Of a DNA stretch of 9,729 nucleotides, positions 1 to 7,168 are shown piece after piece. The stretch covers positions 1 through 9,729 of the forward strand of contig JAILDD010000029.1 of assembly GCA_024689605.1 (NCBI GenBank), read 5' to 3'. Position 1 is the first letter of the stretch; each line of letters opens with the position of its first letter. A program made the position numbers and the translations under genes. Under the pieces are notes generated by a model, which did no database searches, had not been told where the DNA came from, and saw nothing but the letters and a program-made list of their open reading frames with translations. This DNA is from Lachnospiraceae bacterium. Lineage in GTDB: Bacteria; Bacillota_A; Clostridia; Lachnospirales; Lachnospiraceae.

Positions 1-705
1 CTCACTCTCCAGCGTAATGGAACAGATAAACGCAGCAAGTGAAAGTCTCTTGCAGTCTCTTCTGATATTGAATTTCCCATCACCGTCAATTTTGTTGATT
101 ACCTGATATGCACCGATATACTCGCCACGGCTGTTGGTTATGGGCATAACGAGTATGGACTTGGTCACATAACCTGTCTTTTTATCTACTTCCGCATTAA
201 AGAAAGGATCGTTATAGGGATCATTTGTCACAATGGAACGCCCCTCTGTCAGAGCCTTGCCCACCATACCTGTTCCGATGGGAATTTCAATCTTACCGGT
301 ACCTGTAGCAGACAGGGTCCAGATAGTTCCCGCCTCTTTATCCAGTCTCCAGAAGCTGGCCCTGTCAGCATTTACCAGACGTCTGCCCAGGTCTGTAAGC
401 AGTCTGATAATGGTCAGATGGTCTTCTTCCGCACTTGTAGCCGGATCACGCATCTTTATATAAAGCTCATTGGATATCTCGAAGATATTGTTGATCAGGT
501 CCTCACTGTAAAAATCATCCACTCCGGCATCCTGCTCCTTGGAAACCGTTGCGGTGATCCCGGGTACCGATTCCGGAATATTATCCGGTAACTTTTCTTC
601 TGACAGGCCGTAAGGCATGCCGCCTGGTGCCATAGGTTTCTCAGGTATTGCTCCGAGTAATCCTGATCCGTCTGCCGGGTTGAAATTCTGATTTGATGAG
701 TCCAT
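1..705 (-). CDS. GAF-domain protein, N-terminal part (3' end beyond the window)
   Basis: The reading frame is open from an ATG at 703-705 to the window edge (235 codons), preceded by a strong GGGAGGGG ribosome binding site at 711-718. Residues 1-60 are a Gly/Pro/Met-rich, probably disordered leader with no signal peptide, so the protein should be cytosolic. A helical segment (about 64-110) leads into a GAF domain (about 97-233). Its marks are IPIGTGMVGKAL (141-152), NDPYNDPFFN (161-170), the strand KSILVMPI (182-189) and GAYQVINK (198-205). The NK at 204-205, followed by F212 and D217, resembles the NKFDE motif of cyclic-nucleotide-binding GAF domains, though the spacing is not exact. GAF domains bind small ligands and control an attached output domain (GGDEF, HD-GYP, cyclase, phosphatase or kinase). 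That output lies outside the window, so the biochemical role cannot be stated. The GAF call is fairly sure; ligand binding is inference. Confidence 0.8.
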   Translation of the reverse strand, partial: MDSSNQNFNPADGSGLLGAIPEKPMAPGGMPYGLSEEKLPDNIPESVPGITATVSKEQDAGVDDFYSEDLINNIFEISNELYIKMRDPATSAEEDHLTIIRLLTDLGRRLVNADRASFWRLDKEAGTIWTLSATGTGKIEIPIGTGMVGKALTEGRSIVTNDPYNDPFFNAEVDKKTGYVTKSILVMPITNSRGEYIGAYQVINKIDGDGKFNIRRDCKRLSLAAFICSITLESE

Positions 706-736
706 CTTAGCCCCTCCCTTTTTTATTTTTTACATG

Positions 737-765
737 ACAAAACGCACGGGTCAAGCGTGCTTTGT
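737..765 (-). terminator. Inverted repeat, possible terminator or leader hairpin
   Basis: On the minus strand, ACAAAGCACG (765-756) and CGTGC plus TTTTGT (748-737) form a dyad: a 5-bp GC-rich core, a 7-base loop, and about five A-T pairs after a bulge. The T-rich part lies within the stem base rather than after it. It sits about 100 bases beyond the stop of the Cthe_2159-type gene and 30 bases before the GAF gene. It could terminate the former, or act as a hairpin or operator in the leader of the latter. It is much weaker than the other terminators in the window. Confidence 0.3.
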
Positions 766-791
766 TTGCAGTTCACAATTTTCCACCATTA

Positions 792-800
792 ATTTTACCA
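792..800 (-). promoter_or_regulatory. Candidate extended -10 promoter of the GAF gene
   Basis: On the minus strand, TGGTAAAAT (800 to 792) matches an extended -10 element (TGn plus TAAAAT). No good -35 hexamer lies 16-18 bases upstream. Initiation here would give a leader of about 80 bases, which would contain the dyad at 737-765. Two weaker alternatives are TTGACC at 749-754 with TAAAAA at 727-732 (16-base spacer, but the start would fall almost on the ribosome binding site) and TTGACT at 851-856 with CATAAA at 827-832. The rest of the 706-868 gap is AT-rich and I see no gene in it. Confidence 0.35.
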
Positions 801-868
801 AAAAATACTTCTTCTTAATATATGTTTTTATGCCTTATTTTTGCCTTTTGAGTCAATTTTGTGGCACT

Positions 869-2698
869 TTAATCACTTTCAGACTCTTTATGATGTTCTC
901 CGTCAAAATCCGGCGGTGTGCCAACGTCCGGACCGCCACCGGGACCTCCTCCCGGCACCCCGAAAGTCTGCAGATTACCGATATAGTTCACTATGCCCTC
1001 AACGGTAACACTTCCCAGTTCAGTACCGACACCCGTTGTTCCTCCCATACTTGCGGCAGTGTAGGTCTCACCGTTTTCAAACCCGAACCCTGCAAAGACT
1101 ATCGCGCTGTACCTTTTTACCGGATAAAAGCTTACAATCTCCGCTCCACTGCTGTCCTTTATCACTATCCCGGTTCCTGCCTCTGCGGAATCCTCATCAT
1201 GTCCGCCGGGGCCGCGATTACCGCTGTCCTCATTATCAGCGTCATCGTTATCCGACAATGTTGCTGCCACAGCTATGCAGGTTACGGTTGAGCTTTCCGA
1301 AATGGTCTGCAGCATTCCTGAAGATCCGGCGCCGATAAGGGTTCCTCCCGTCATTATGAAATCGATGCCATAATCGAAGAAACCGTTGCCGGAATTCTCC
1401 GGGCCGTCCACAACCACGTTGCCGCCTGTCAGATAAATGCAGCCATTGCTGTCCAGGCCGTCTCCATAGGCATTCACATACACATTGCTTCCGTCCATAT
1501 AAATGACATTTCCTTCACTGCCTGTCATGAAATCCCAGGGTTCCTCGTCACTGTCATCCTCATTTTCCTCCATATCACCGGCAGCATTCAATCCGTCATC
1601 TGAGCTTGTAATATTTACAACGCTCCCCACCATATCTATGACAGCACCCTCGATGCCTTCTTTGGTGTCAGACACATTTACAGCCGTGTCATACAGAAGC
1701 ACCGCTTTTTCGGCATGTATTCCGTCATCTCCTGCGTTTATATCAACCTCGCCGCCGACTATCATCACATTGCCGTTGCAGTTAACGGCATCATCTCCGG
1801 CAGTGATATCTATCACACCGCCCTCGACATAGAAATAGCCCTTTTCCTCATCTTCCTTTTCCGTGACCACCAGGCCTTTACCCCCGGCATTTATCGTGTA
1901 ATTTCCGCTGTAAACCTTTATGGAATCCTTGCCTTTTATGGCATCGCCAACTGCAGTTATATCCACATTTCCGCTTCTTAATATCAGGTCATCCTTAGTA
2001 TGTATTGCCCTTGAATAATTTCCGCAGACACTGAGCTTTCCGCTGCCGTTTATTACCATGTCGCAGTCCGCTGAGATGGCCGCAGACGCTTCTGATGTCG
2101 AATATTTATTACTGTCAGATATGCTGTTTTCCGTTCCGTCGGCAAGGGATATATACAGATTCTTTGCACCTTTCACCCATATGGCGGGGCCGTCAGACGA
2201 AGTGATCTCCACGCCCTTCAGTACCAGGCGGACATTTTTATCCTCAGTTTCTGCATAAATCTGTCCTTCAAAATTCCCGGAAAGCACATAAGTCCCTTTC
2301 CCGCTTATCTTTATCAGTCCATCGGTCACGCTCACATCATCCGCGTCGTCTCCTGTAACATCTGCCGTACTGCCGGACAGCTCTATGTATGTAGCCTTTT
2401 CTTCCTTGTAGCCGTAATAATTATAGTTCTCGCTGTATGCCGGGAAAGTCAGGCTGTATACTCTGTCCGGAAGCTCTATTCCGGCTGTGCTTCCGTCTTC
2501 CACTGTGGTATCTATATGGTCCACCCGGGAAACTCCCGCCGGAACAGACGCAGATGTACCATTGTCAGCATCCTGAACCGAAACAGCTCTGTTATCTGAT
2601 GCCGCTCCATCATCACTCACAGACGTACCGGTCTGAGTGCAGGCCGTGGAAAACAGAACCGTAAAACATATGCTTAATACTGCTAATCTTCTTTTCAT
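869..2698 (-). CDS. Cthe_2159-type carbohydrate-binding beta-helix lipoprotein (DUF4353-like)
   Basis: This is a 609-residue secreted lipoprotein. The signal peptide has basic residues 2-4, a hydrophobic core 5-16 and a lipobox ending STAC, with C20 as the likely lipidated cysteine. Residues 21-75 are a Ser/Asp-rich linker. From about 105 to 460 runs a right-handed beta-helix of the Cthe_2159 type, shown by recurring turns rich in Asp and Gly: GDAIKGKDSI (251-260), GDDAVNCNGN (301-310), GDDGIHAE (323-330), SDDGLNAAGD (366-375) and GDGLDSNGC (412-420). Acidic inserts lie at 375-388 and 482-506, and the tail (580-600) is Gly/Pro/Asp-rich. Cthe_2159 of Clostridium thermocellum is known to bind cellulose and acidic sugars in a calcium-binding beta-helix; ligand here is inferred. 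The start follows an AGAGGAGA ribosome binding site; the ATG 8 bases upstream is out of frame and stops at once. It is third in the VTC / DUF4956 unit but lies behind a terminator-like hairpin only 21 bases upstream. Confidence 0.85.
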   Translation of the reverse strand: MKRRLAVLSICFTVLFSTACTQTGTSVSDDGAASDNRAVSVQDADNGTSASVPAGVSRVDHIDTTVEDGSTAGIELPDRVYSLTFPAYSENYNYYGYKEEKATYIELSGSTADVTGDDADDVSVTDGLIKISGKGTYVLSGNFEGQIYAETEDKNVRLVLKGVEITSSDGPAIWVKGAKNLYISLADGTENSISDSNKYSTSEASAAISADCDMVINGSGKLSVCGNYSRAIHTKDDLILRSGNVDITAVGDAIKGKDSIKVYSGNYTINAGGKGLVVTEKEDEEKGYFYVEGGVIDITAGDDAVNCNGNVMIVGGEVDINAGDDGIHAEKAVLLYDTAVNVSDTKEGIEGAVIDMVGSVVNITSSDDGLNAAGDMEENEDDSDEEPWDFMTGSEGNVIYMDGSNVYVNAYGDGLDSNGCIYLTGGNVVVDGPENSGNGFFDYGIDFIMTGGTLIGAGSSGMLQTISESSTVTCIAVAATLSDNDDADNEDSGNRGPGGHDEDSAEAGTGIVIKDSSGAEIVSFYPVKRYSAIVFAGFGFENGETYTAASMGGTTGVGTELGSVTVEGIVNYIGNLQTFGVPGGGPGGGPDVGTPPDFDGEHHKESESD

Positions 2699-2719
2699 TT
2701 AAACATTCTCCTCTGCCGT

Positions 2720-2759
2720 AAAAAACGCCGACAGCTGCATCAAATACAGCCTATCGGCG
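2720..2759 (-). terminator. Rho-independent terminator or attenuator between DUF4956 gene and lipoprotein gene
   Basis: On the minus strand, CGCCGATAGGCTG (2759-2747) pairs with CAGCTGTCGGCG (2737-2726) around a 9-base loop, with one bulge and a G-U pair, followed by six Ts (2725-2720). Only 21 bases separate the T-tract from the ATG of the Cthe_2159-type gene, and they hold its ribosome binding site. No promoter fits in that space. A poor one (TTGCAA at 2765-2770, TATTTG 18 bases on) would start transcription inside the hairpin. The hairpin may therefore reduce expression of the lipoprotein gene relative to the VTC and DUF4956 genes, or act as a regulated attenuator. Confidence 0.8.
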
Positions 2760-2789
2760 CCCCATTGCAAAAATTTAAGTCTTTCTAAG

Positions 2790-3467
2790 TTACATCTCTT
2801 CCGGCGCACGAGTTACCGGCCTTGAGCAGATAATTGTCAGGTTGCCGTTCTTAGTCCTGAGCTCATCCACGAATTCCTTTTCTTTTGCCGGATCCTTGAT
2901 AGTGATCATATAGTTAAGCTCAAATATGCTGCCTAAGTCCGTGGTCTTAACCCTTACAAGCTCTGATTTCGAGAGATACTTTTCAAAGGTATCGTCAAAT
3001 ACAGTAGTGTAATCAAGTGCCTCAGGAATGAGTATCTTAAGGCTCTTTTCGCCCTTGCTGCCCTCACCGAATTTAGTAAGAACAAGAATGAGATAGATCA
3101 CAGCCAGCACAAGAGTGGTGCCGCCGCTGTAGAATACATAGCCCATGCCGTTGGCAAGGCCTACCGCCATAGCGAAGAAAATAAAAGTAATATCCTTAGT
3201 CGTTCCCGGCAGTGATCTGAACCTGATCAGGCTGAAGGCACCCATTACAGATACTGCAGCGCCGAGATTTCCATTTACAACCGTAATAACCACCTGCACC
3301 AGCGCCGGAAGAAGGATAAGTCCTATGGCAAAGCTCTTGGTGTAGTTCGATTTAAACATGTAAAGCAGGGAAATAATCAGGCCGCATAAAAGGGATGCAA
3401 GCAGGCAGATCAAAGCTCCTGACGCAGTTACCTGTCCTGCAGTGTTAGTAAGTAAACTCTGAAACAT
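2790..3467 (-). CDS. DUF4956 family integral membrane protein
   Basis: This 225-residue protein has an N-terminal membrane half with about four hydrophobic segments (roughly 15-38, 46-64, 92-112 and 116-131). A soluble C-terminal domain (about 140-225) is probably cytosolic and resembles a small alpha/beta domain. The motif RFRSLPGTTKDI (82-93), between the second and third segments, is typical of DUF4956 proteins. The biochemical function of the family is not established. DUF4956 genes commonly sit beside VTC-domain genes, as here, where it starts 98 bases after the VTC stop. That gap holds no terminator, only a short GC dyad (ATGCCC/GGGCAT) and a purine-rich stretch, so the two are probably co-transcribed. 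The start is supported by GTGAGGT 6-12 bases upstream. A role as membrane partner, anchor or exporter for the VTC enzyme product is inference. Confidence 0.85.
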   Translation of the reverse strand: MFQSLLTNTAGQVTASGALICLLASLLCGLIISLLYMFKSNYTKSFAIGLILLPALVQVVITVVNGNLGAAVSVMGAFSLIRFRSLPGTTKDITFIFFAMAVGLANGMGYVFYSGGTTLVLAVIYLILVLTKFGEGSKGEKSLKILIPEALDYTTVFDDTFEKYLSKSELVRVKTTDLGSIFELNYMITIKDPAKEKEFVDELRTKNGNLTIICSRPVTRAPEEM

Positions 3468-3565
3468 ATCATTACCTCACTTTTACTTTTTAACTTTTTA
3501 TTCTCTTTCGTATGCCCTGGGCATCAAGTGCTTCAGGCTGCACAAATCAGTAACATCTTTATGTG

Positions 3566-4342
3566 TCAGGCTTCAGCCGGTTCACTAAAGGCCAGCTCCA
3601 GCTGCTGTGCCGTATACCTTTGCTGAACGCAGTCCCCATTCTGATCGGACTCCAGGTCATTCTTCAGCCTGCTCTGGTAAACCCTTCCATACTTCGAAAA
3701 TGAAGAAGAACGTATCTCCAGCTCATCCATAATCTCCACAAACCACAGTGGAAGGGAATCCGGTGCTTTTATTTCCAAAAGCCTCATATCTTCTTCATAA
3801 AGCTCATCGCATGGAGTGTCCTTGCGAAGATCCATATCCGTCTTCCTGCTTCGTATATGCTGGTCTATGGTAAACCGTATCTCAGGCATATCCTTTACCA
3901 CATATGCCATTCTGTCGTATGCAAGAAATATATTAGGCCTCAGGCCATAAAACTTTATGGCGTAATCAATTTCCCTGAATATCTGGCAGTCATACTCCTC
4001 AGGATACACGCCGTTCTCAAGGTAAGCCGCAGCAACGCTCATGGGCATTCCTACCCTGCGCTTGTATACCACGCCTTTCCACTTCTTCTTAAGCTCAAGG
4101 TATACTTTCGTATCTTCCTTAGCCGTGCCGTAGCAGCGCACCCGGAATTTTTCCTTGTACTTCGGCTTATCGAGGGATCTTCTTATAAGGTCGTTATCCT
4201 TTGTGTCGTAATACACATTGCAGATAGTATAGTCCGTATACTTATCCGGAATTATGCGGTCACCAAGCTTTGCAATAAAAGCCTCGCTCTTCTTTGCCGT
4301 AAGCAGATATTTTTTTTCCACTCTTTTAAAAATGCCTGCCAT
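3566..4342 (-). CDS. VTC-domain protein (polyphosphate-polymerase-type tunnel enzyme)
   Basis: This is a 258-residue soluble protein with a VTC domain over nearly its whole length. VTC domains belong to the CYTH / triphosphate tunnel superfamily; yeast Vtc4 makes polyphosphate from ATP in a basic tunnel with a metal site. Matching features are FKRVEKKYLLT (5-15), the basic strand KYKEKFRVRCYG (61-72), the strand YLELKKKWKGVVYKRR (81-96), the YDR at 142-144, RFTID (156-160), LLEIKAP (188-194, supplying E190 and K192), and SSFSKYGR near 213-220. Enough charged tunnel residues are kept to suggest an active enzyme, but the product is not shown. I chose the ATG at 4342, which has GGAG 9 bases upstream and begins MAGIFKRVEKKY as expected for the family. 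A TTG-initiated form 10 codons longer is possible but its ribosome binding site is too close. It is the first gene of the unit with DUF4956 and the Cthe_2159-type lipoprotein. Confidence 0.87.
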   Translation of the reverse strand: MAGIFKRVEKKYLLTAKKSEAFIAKLGDRIIPDKYTDYTICNVYYDTKDNDLIRRSLDKPKYKEKFRVRCYGTAKEDTKVYLELKKKWKGVVYKRRVGMPMSVAAAYLENGVYPEEYDCQIFREIDYAIKFYGLRPNIFLAYDRMAYVVKDMPEIRFTIDQHIRSRKTDMDLRKDTPCDELYEEDMRLLEIKAPDSLPLWFVEIMDELEIRSSSFSKYGRVYQSRLKNDLESDQNGDCVQQRYTAQQLELAFSEPAEA

Positions 4343-4435
4343 AGTACCACGCTCCGGTATACACTGACCCAAAGACCTCGCCGCATATAATGAAAAACAT
4401 GCCCCGCAACAGGATCTTCTCCATAAAACCGAGTT

Positions 4436-4464
4436 ATTTTATCACAGTTTTGTATTATCTGCAA
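4436..4464 (-). promoter_or_regulatory. Sigma-A promoter of the VTC unit
   Basis: On the minus strand there is a -35 TTGCAG (4464-4459), a 17-base spacer, and a -10 TAAAAT (4441-4436) preceded by TGA, giving an extended -10. It lies between the fprA terminator and the VTC gene. It predicts transcription starting near 4429 with a leader of about 87 bases. No riboswitch-like structure is evident in that leader. This is the best promoter in the window. Confidence 0.75.
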
Positions 4465-4517
4465 TCCCACAATAAAGCGTGCGGATTTCTGAGAGCTTTG
4501 CTGAGCAATGAGCCATC

Positions 4518-4569
4518 AAAAAACCGGCACCCGCCGGATGCTGTTACAGCATCCTACGCTGGTACCGGT
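4518..4569 (-). terminator. Rho-independent terminator after fprA
   Basis: On the minus strand an outer stem ACCGGTACC (4569-4561) pairs with GGTGCCGGT (4531-4523) with one T-G wobble. An inner perfect stem GGATGCTG / CAGCATCC encloses a 3-base loop, and the two stems are separated by a small asymmetric internal loop. A run of Ts (4523-4518) follows. It lies 24 bases after the fprA stop and closes the ldt-lipoprotein-fprA unit. Confidence 0.9.
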
Positions 4570-4592
4570 CTCCATTATTTTTCAGGATCAGG

Positions 4593-5762
4593 TCAGGCTT
4601 TCGCCATAGCTTTTGCAAGGGCCTCAAATGCAGGTGCATCGGAAGCCTTTCTCGTGGACTTGATGGTCACTATAGGCTCAACTACCGTAATGTCCTTCAT
4701 GGCATCAAAGTACTCCTTCATCTTCTTGCCGGCAACAGGAGCCCAGGAACCGTTCTCGATGATACCCACCTTCCTGTTCTGGAATGCCTTGATCTTGAGG
4801 TGATGAAGCAGATCATTCATAGGCGGGAAAATTTCACCGTCATAGGTGCAGGCACATACTATCATCCTGTCATAAAGGAAAGCCTGCTCCACAGCTTCAG
4901 TCACATCCTCTTCAGTAAGGTCCATGGTCTTTACGGTCTCACCCATTGCCTCAAGCTCTTTTGCAAACTCAAGAACTGCCTTCTTAGTATTGCCGTGAAT
5001 AGAAGCATAAGGGATAAAGATGCCTTCCCTGTCAGGCTTGTAGTTGCTCCATTTGTCATAAGTCTCTACGATAAATGCTATGTCATCCTTGTGCACGGGA
5101 CCGTGAAGAGGCGCAATGACTGCGATATCCAGTCCGGAAGCCTTCTTTAAAAGCTGCTGAACAGGTGCGCCATACTTTCCTACAATGTTGAAATAATAAT
5201 GGCTTGCATCGGCTATCCACTCCTCGCCGTTCTCCAGTGCGCTGAATGTTCCAAAGGCATCGGCGGAGAAAAGAACCTTCTCGCTCTCCTCATATGTAAC
5301 CATTACCTCAGGCCAGTGGATCATGGGAGCCATGATGAACCTAAGGGTATGGCTTCCAAGTGAAAGTGTGTCATTTTCCTTAACGGATATGCATCTGCCC
5401 GTAAAATCATTTTCAAAGAACTGGGGCAACATCTGGATAGTCTTTGCGCTTCCCACGATTTCCATCTCGGGATACATGTCCGCAAGCTTTCCGATGTTAG
5501 CTGCATGGTCAGGCTCCAAGTGCTGTACTATCAGATATGAAGGTTTCTTATCCCCCAGCACATTTTTGAGATTGGCAAAAAACTGCTCGGTTCCCCTGGG
5601 GTCCACTGTATCCATTACGGCAATCTTCTCATCCAGGATCACATATGAATTATAGGATATGCCCTCTGTGGGGTACTGACTTTCAAAGATCTCAAGCTCA
5701 GGGTCATCTGCGCCCACGAACTTTATTGTATCCGTTACCTGTACTCTGTCTAAAATGTTCAT
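4593..5762 (-). CDS. fprA: FprA family A-type flavoprotein (flavodiiron protein)
   Basis: At 389 residues this is a full-length class A flavodiiron protein, a cytosolic enzyme that reduces O2 to water and/or NO to N2O in anaerobes. It takes electrons from rubredoxin or another flavoprotein. The N-terminal metallo-beta-lactamase domain (about 1-240) keeps the diiron ligand pattern: H81, E83 and D85 (in QHLEPDH), H149 (APMIHWPE), D168 (LFSADAFG) and H220 (PLHGPVH). The C-terminal flavodoxin domain (about 247-385) starts with the FMN-phosphate loop YASIHGNT. There is no C-terminal rubredoxin or flavin-reductase extension, so an external electron donor is needed; none is in this window. The start has a textbook AAAGGAGG site 9 bases upstream. 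It begins 25 bases after the stop of the upstream lipoprotein gene and is last in its unit. Whether O2 or NO is the main substrate cannot be told from sequence. Confidence 0.95.
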   Translation of the reverse strand: MNILDRVQVTDTIKFVGADDPELEIFESQYPTEGISYNSYVILDEKIAVMDTVDPRGTEQFFANLKNVLGDKKPSYLIVQHLEPDHAANIGKLADMYPEMEIVGSAKTIQMLPQFFENDFTGRCISVKENDTLSLGSHTLRFIMAPMIHWPEVMVTYEESEKVLFSADAFGTFSALENGEEWIADASHYYFNIVGKYGAPVQQLLKKASGLDIAVIAPLHGPVHKDDIAFIVETYDKWSNYKPDREGIFIPYASIHGNTKKAVLEFAKELEAMGETVKTMDLTEEDVTEAVEQAFLYDRMIVCACTYDGEIFPPMNDLLHHLKIKAFQNRKVGIIENGSWAPVAGKKMKEYFDAMKDITVVEPIVTIKSTRKASDAPAFEALAKAMAKA

Positions 5763-5787
5763 TTAAGTAAGCCTCCTTTTTTATGCT

Positions 5788-7125
5788 TTAGTTTGCTGAA
5801 ATGAAAGTGCTGTGCTGATCCCACTCACCGCTTAAGGTAGCCACAAGGAAGATTCCCTCTGCGTCAGGCGTATATATGCTGAGTGCACGAGAAGGAACTC
5901 CTTCAGGCAGTACCATACGGAAAGCAACATAATCACCCTTGTTAAGGCTGCCGGTATAGAGCCTTTCTTCAAAAGAGGGTGTCCATAATACTTCGCCGTC
6001 ATCAGTAAATGACACATCGCCGTCACCAAGCTCAAGCTTAGTATTATCCGTAAGCGCAACAGCAACCACTGTGTCAAATGCAGAACCGTCAATAGCAACA
6101 GGTGACCTTGCAAAATCTTCAAGTCCTGCGGGAGGATTGGTTATGATAAAGAGCACAGCATCCTTCGGTGCCTTTGCCATGAACGCATCCCAGTTTTCAT
6201 CAGTGGGGTCGTTGTAATAAGTCTGATACAGATACATAGCCTCATCCTCAGAAACATAGGACTGGTCTACATCATCCTTTTCATGATTGCCATATCCCCG
6301 GATGGGATACCATGCTATCAGCTCACACCTGAGCTCATACTCGCCCATGATCTGTTCAAATTCTTCTTCGCCTATATCCAGTTCATCCGAATCGTTCCTG
6401 TCCGGATCCCCGCTGTCGTTGGAGAATATGGCTATGGTGCCGTCTGCACGCGCCTCAGTAAAGAAGAAGTCGTCCCAGATGACCTCTGTTCCGTCCTCGC
6501 TTAAGTGGCACTCACCGATAATGGTATTCGTGGCGCCGCCGGAACCAAGGTTAAAGAAATGACCGTCGTCCATCATCCTGTAGCTGTTTCTTGCCCAGCC
6601 CTCGATGACCATAAATGGCTGATCATCCTTGATGGTATATACACCGACAACATAGTCATTGATGACCCACTCCTGTTCACCGGATTCATAGGCATCGCTG
6701 AATCCCAAAAGAAGCTCGGGGACACCGTCACCGCTCACATCCTCAAGAACATAACCTATCTCGTCCGGAAGGGTGTCCGGCACGCCATACATGATCTTTT
6801 CGATCAGGCCATCAGAAAGATATGTATACTGTTTTTCGTAGTCGTATCCTTCCTCTATCACGGCATTCACTTCATCGATCACCGGTGCGTAAATGCTCTC
6901 GTAATCTTCCTGTGAAAGTGCTGCCGGCACATCCTGATTCCCGGCCGGATCACCGCTTTCCTCCGTTCCATTCTCGTCATCATCATTTTCGGCAGTCTCT
7001 TCCGTTACTTCCACTTCCTCCTGCTCGTCGATCGGCTGGCTGCTGTTCCCTGAATTTCCGGCACAGCCGCCAAGGAGCACAAGCCCCATCATAATTCCTG
7101 CAAGTCTCAAACCTCTCTTTTTCAT
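5788..7125 (-). CDS. Acidic lipoprotein of unknown function
   Basis: I do not recognise this 445-residue protein. It starts with a lipoprotein signal peptide: basic MKKRGLRL, a hydrophobic core, and lipobox LGGC with C21. A strongly acidic, low-complexity linker (about 33-65) follows. Residues 70-290 look like one globular domain with a calcium-loop-like segment DVSGDGVPELLLG (129-141), as in FG-GAP or EF-hand-like repeats. The same arrangement is common in Clostridial surface lipoproteins that begin with a Tyr/Glu-rich helix. A second region (about 295-445) is beta-rich with hydrophobic strands. The whole protein is acidic and should sit outside the membrane. The ribosome binding site AAAGGGGAG supports the ATG at 7125. 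It lies between the L,D-transpeptidase-like gene (43-base gap with a small hairpin) and fprA (25-base gap), so co-expression with both is likely. No enzymatic motif was found. Confidence 0.8.
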   Translation of the reverse strand: MKKRGLRLAGIMMGLVLLGGCAGNSGNSSQPIDEQEEVEVTEETAENDDDENGTEESGDPAGNQDVPAALSQEDYESIYAPVIDEVNAVIEEGYDYEKQYTYLSDGLIEKIMYGVPDTLPDEIGYVLEDVSGDGVPELLLGFSDAYESGEQEWVINDYVVGVYTIKDDQPFMVIEGWARNSYRMMDDGHFFNLGSGGATNTIIGECHLSEDGTEVIWDDFFFTEARADGTIAIFSNDSGDPDRNDSDELDIGEEEFEQIMGEYELRCELIAWYPIRGYGNHEKDDVDQSYVSEDEAMYLYQTYYNDPTDENWDAFMAKAPKDAVLFIITNPPAGLEDFARSPVAIDGSAFDTVVAVALTDNTKLELGDGDVSFTDDGEVLWTPSFEERLYTGSLNKGDYVAFRMVLPEGVPSRALSIYTPDAEGIFLVATLSGEWDQHSTFISAN

Positions 7126-7139
7126 ATCTCCCCTTTCTG

Positions 7140-7154
7140 CCGCATTTTATGCGG
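7140..7154 (-). other. Small intercistronic hairpin before the acidic lipoprotein gene
   Basis: CCGCAT and ATGCGG form a perfect 6-bp stem with a 3-base loop in the 43-base gap between the L,D-transpeptidase-like gene and the acidic lipoprotein gene. It lies just before the ribosome binding site. There is no T-tract, so it is not a terminator. It may affect mRNA stability or relative translation of the two genes. Confidence 0.5.
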
Positions 7155-7168
7155 ACTATGCTATGGAT

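Noticed and set aside
734..1291. Plus-strand open frame of 185 codons
   Set aside because: It lies antisense to the well-supported Cthe_2159-type gene, has no ribosome binding site or family features, and its composition is that of a reverse-frame shadow.
3468..3565. GC dyad ATGCCC/GGGCAT between the VTC and DUF4956 genes as a terminator
   Set aside because: The loop would be too small for the full stem and no T-tract follows.
3857..4390. Plus-strand open frame of 177 codons
   Set aside because: It is antisense to the VTC gene, whose motifs are clear; no signal of its own coding.
4326..4424. A 32-codon minus-strand reading frame (MEKILLRGMFFIICGEVFG...) in the VTC leader, overlapping the VTC start in another frame
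   Set aside because: It is hydrophobic and close to the predicted transcription start, but it would have only about five bases of leader and no Shine-Dalgarno site, and there is no independent sign of coding. It could be a leader peptide only if conserved in relatives.
4252..4470. Minus-strand 72-codon open frame spanning the VTC promoter
   Set aside because: Its ATG lies upstream of the -10 element of the promoter and it overlaps the VTC gene out of frame, so it would not be carried intact on the predicted transcript.
6505..6915. Plus-strand open frame of 136 codons
   Set aside because: It is antisense to the acidic lipoprotein gene and has no ribosome binding site or recognisable domain.
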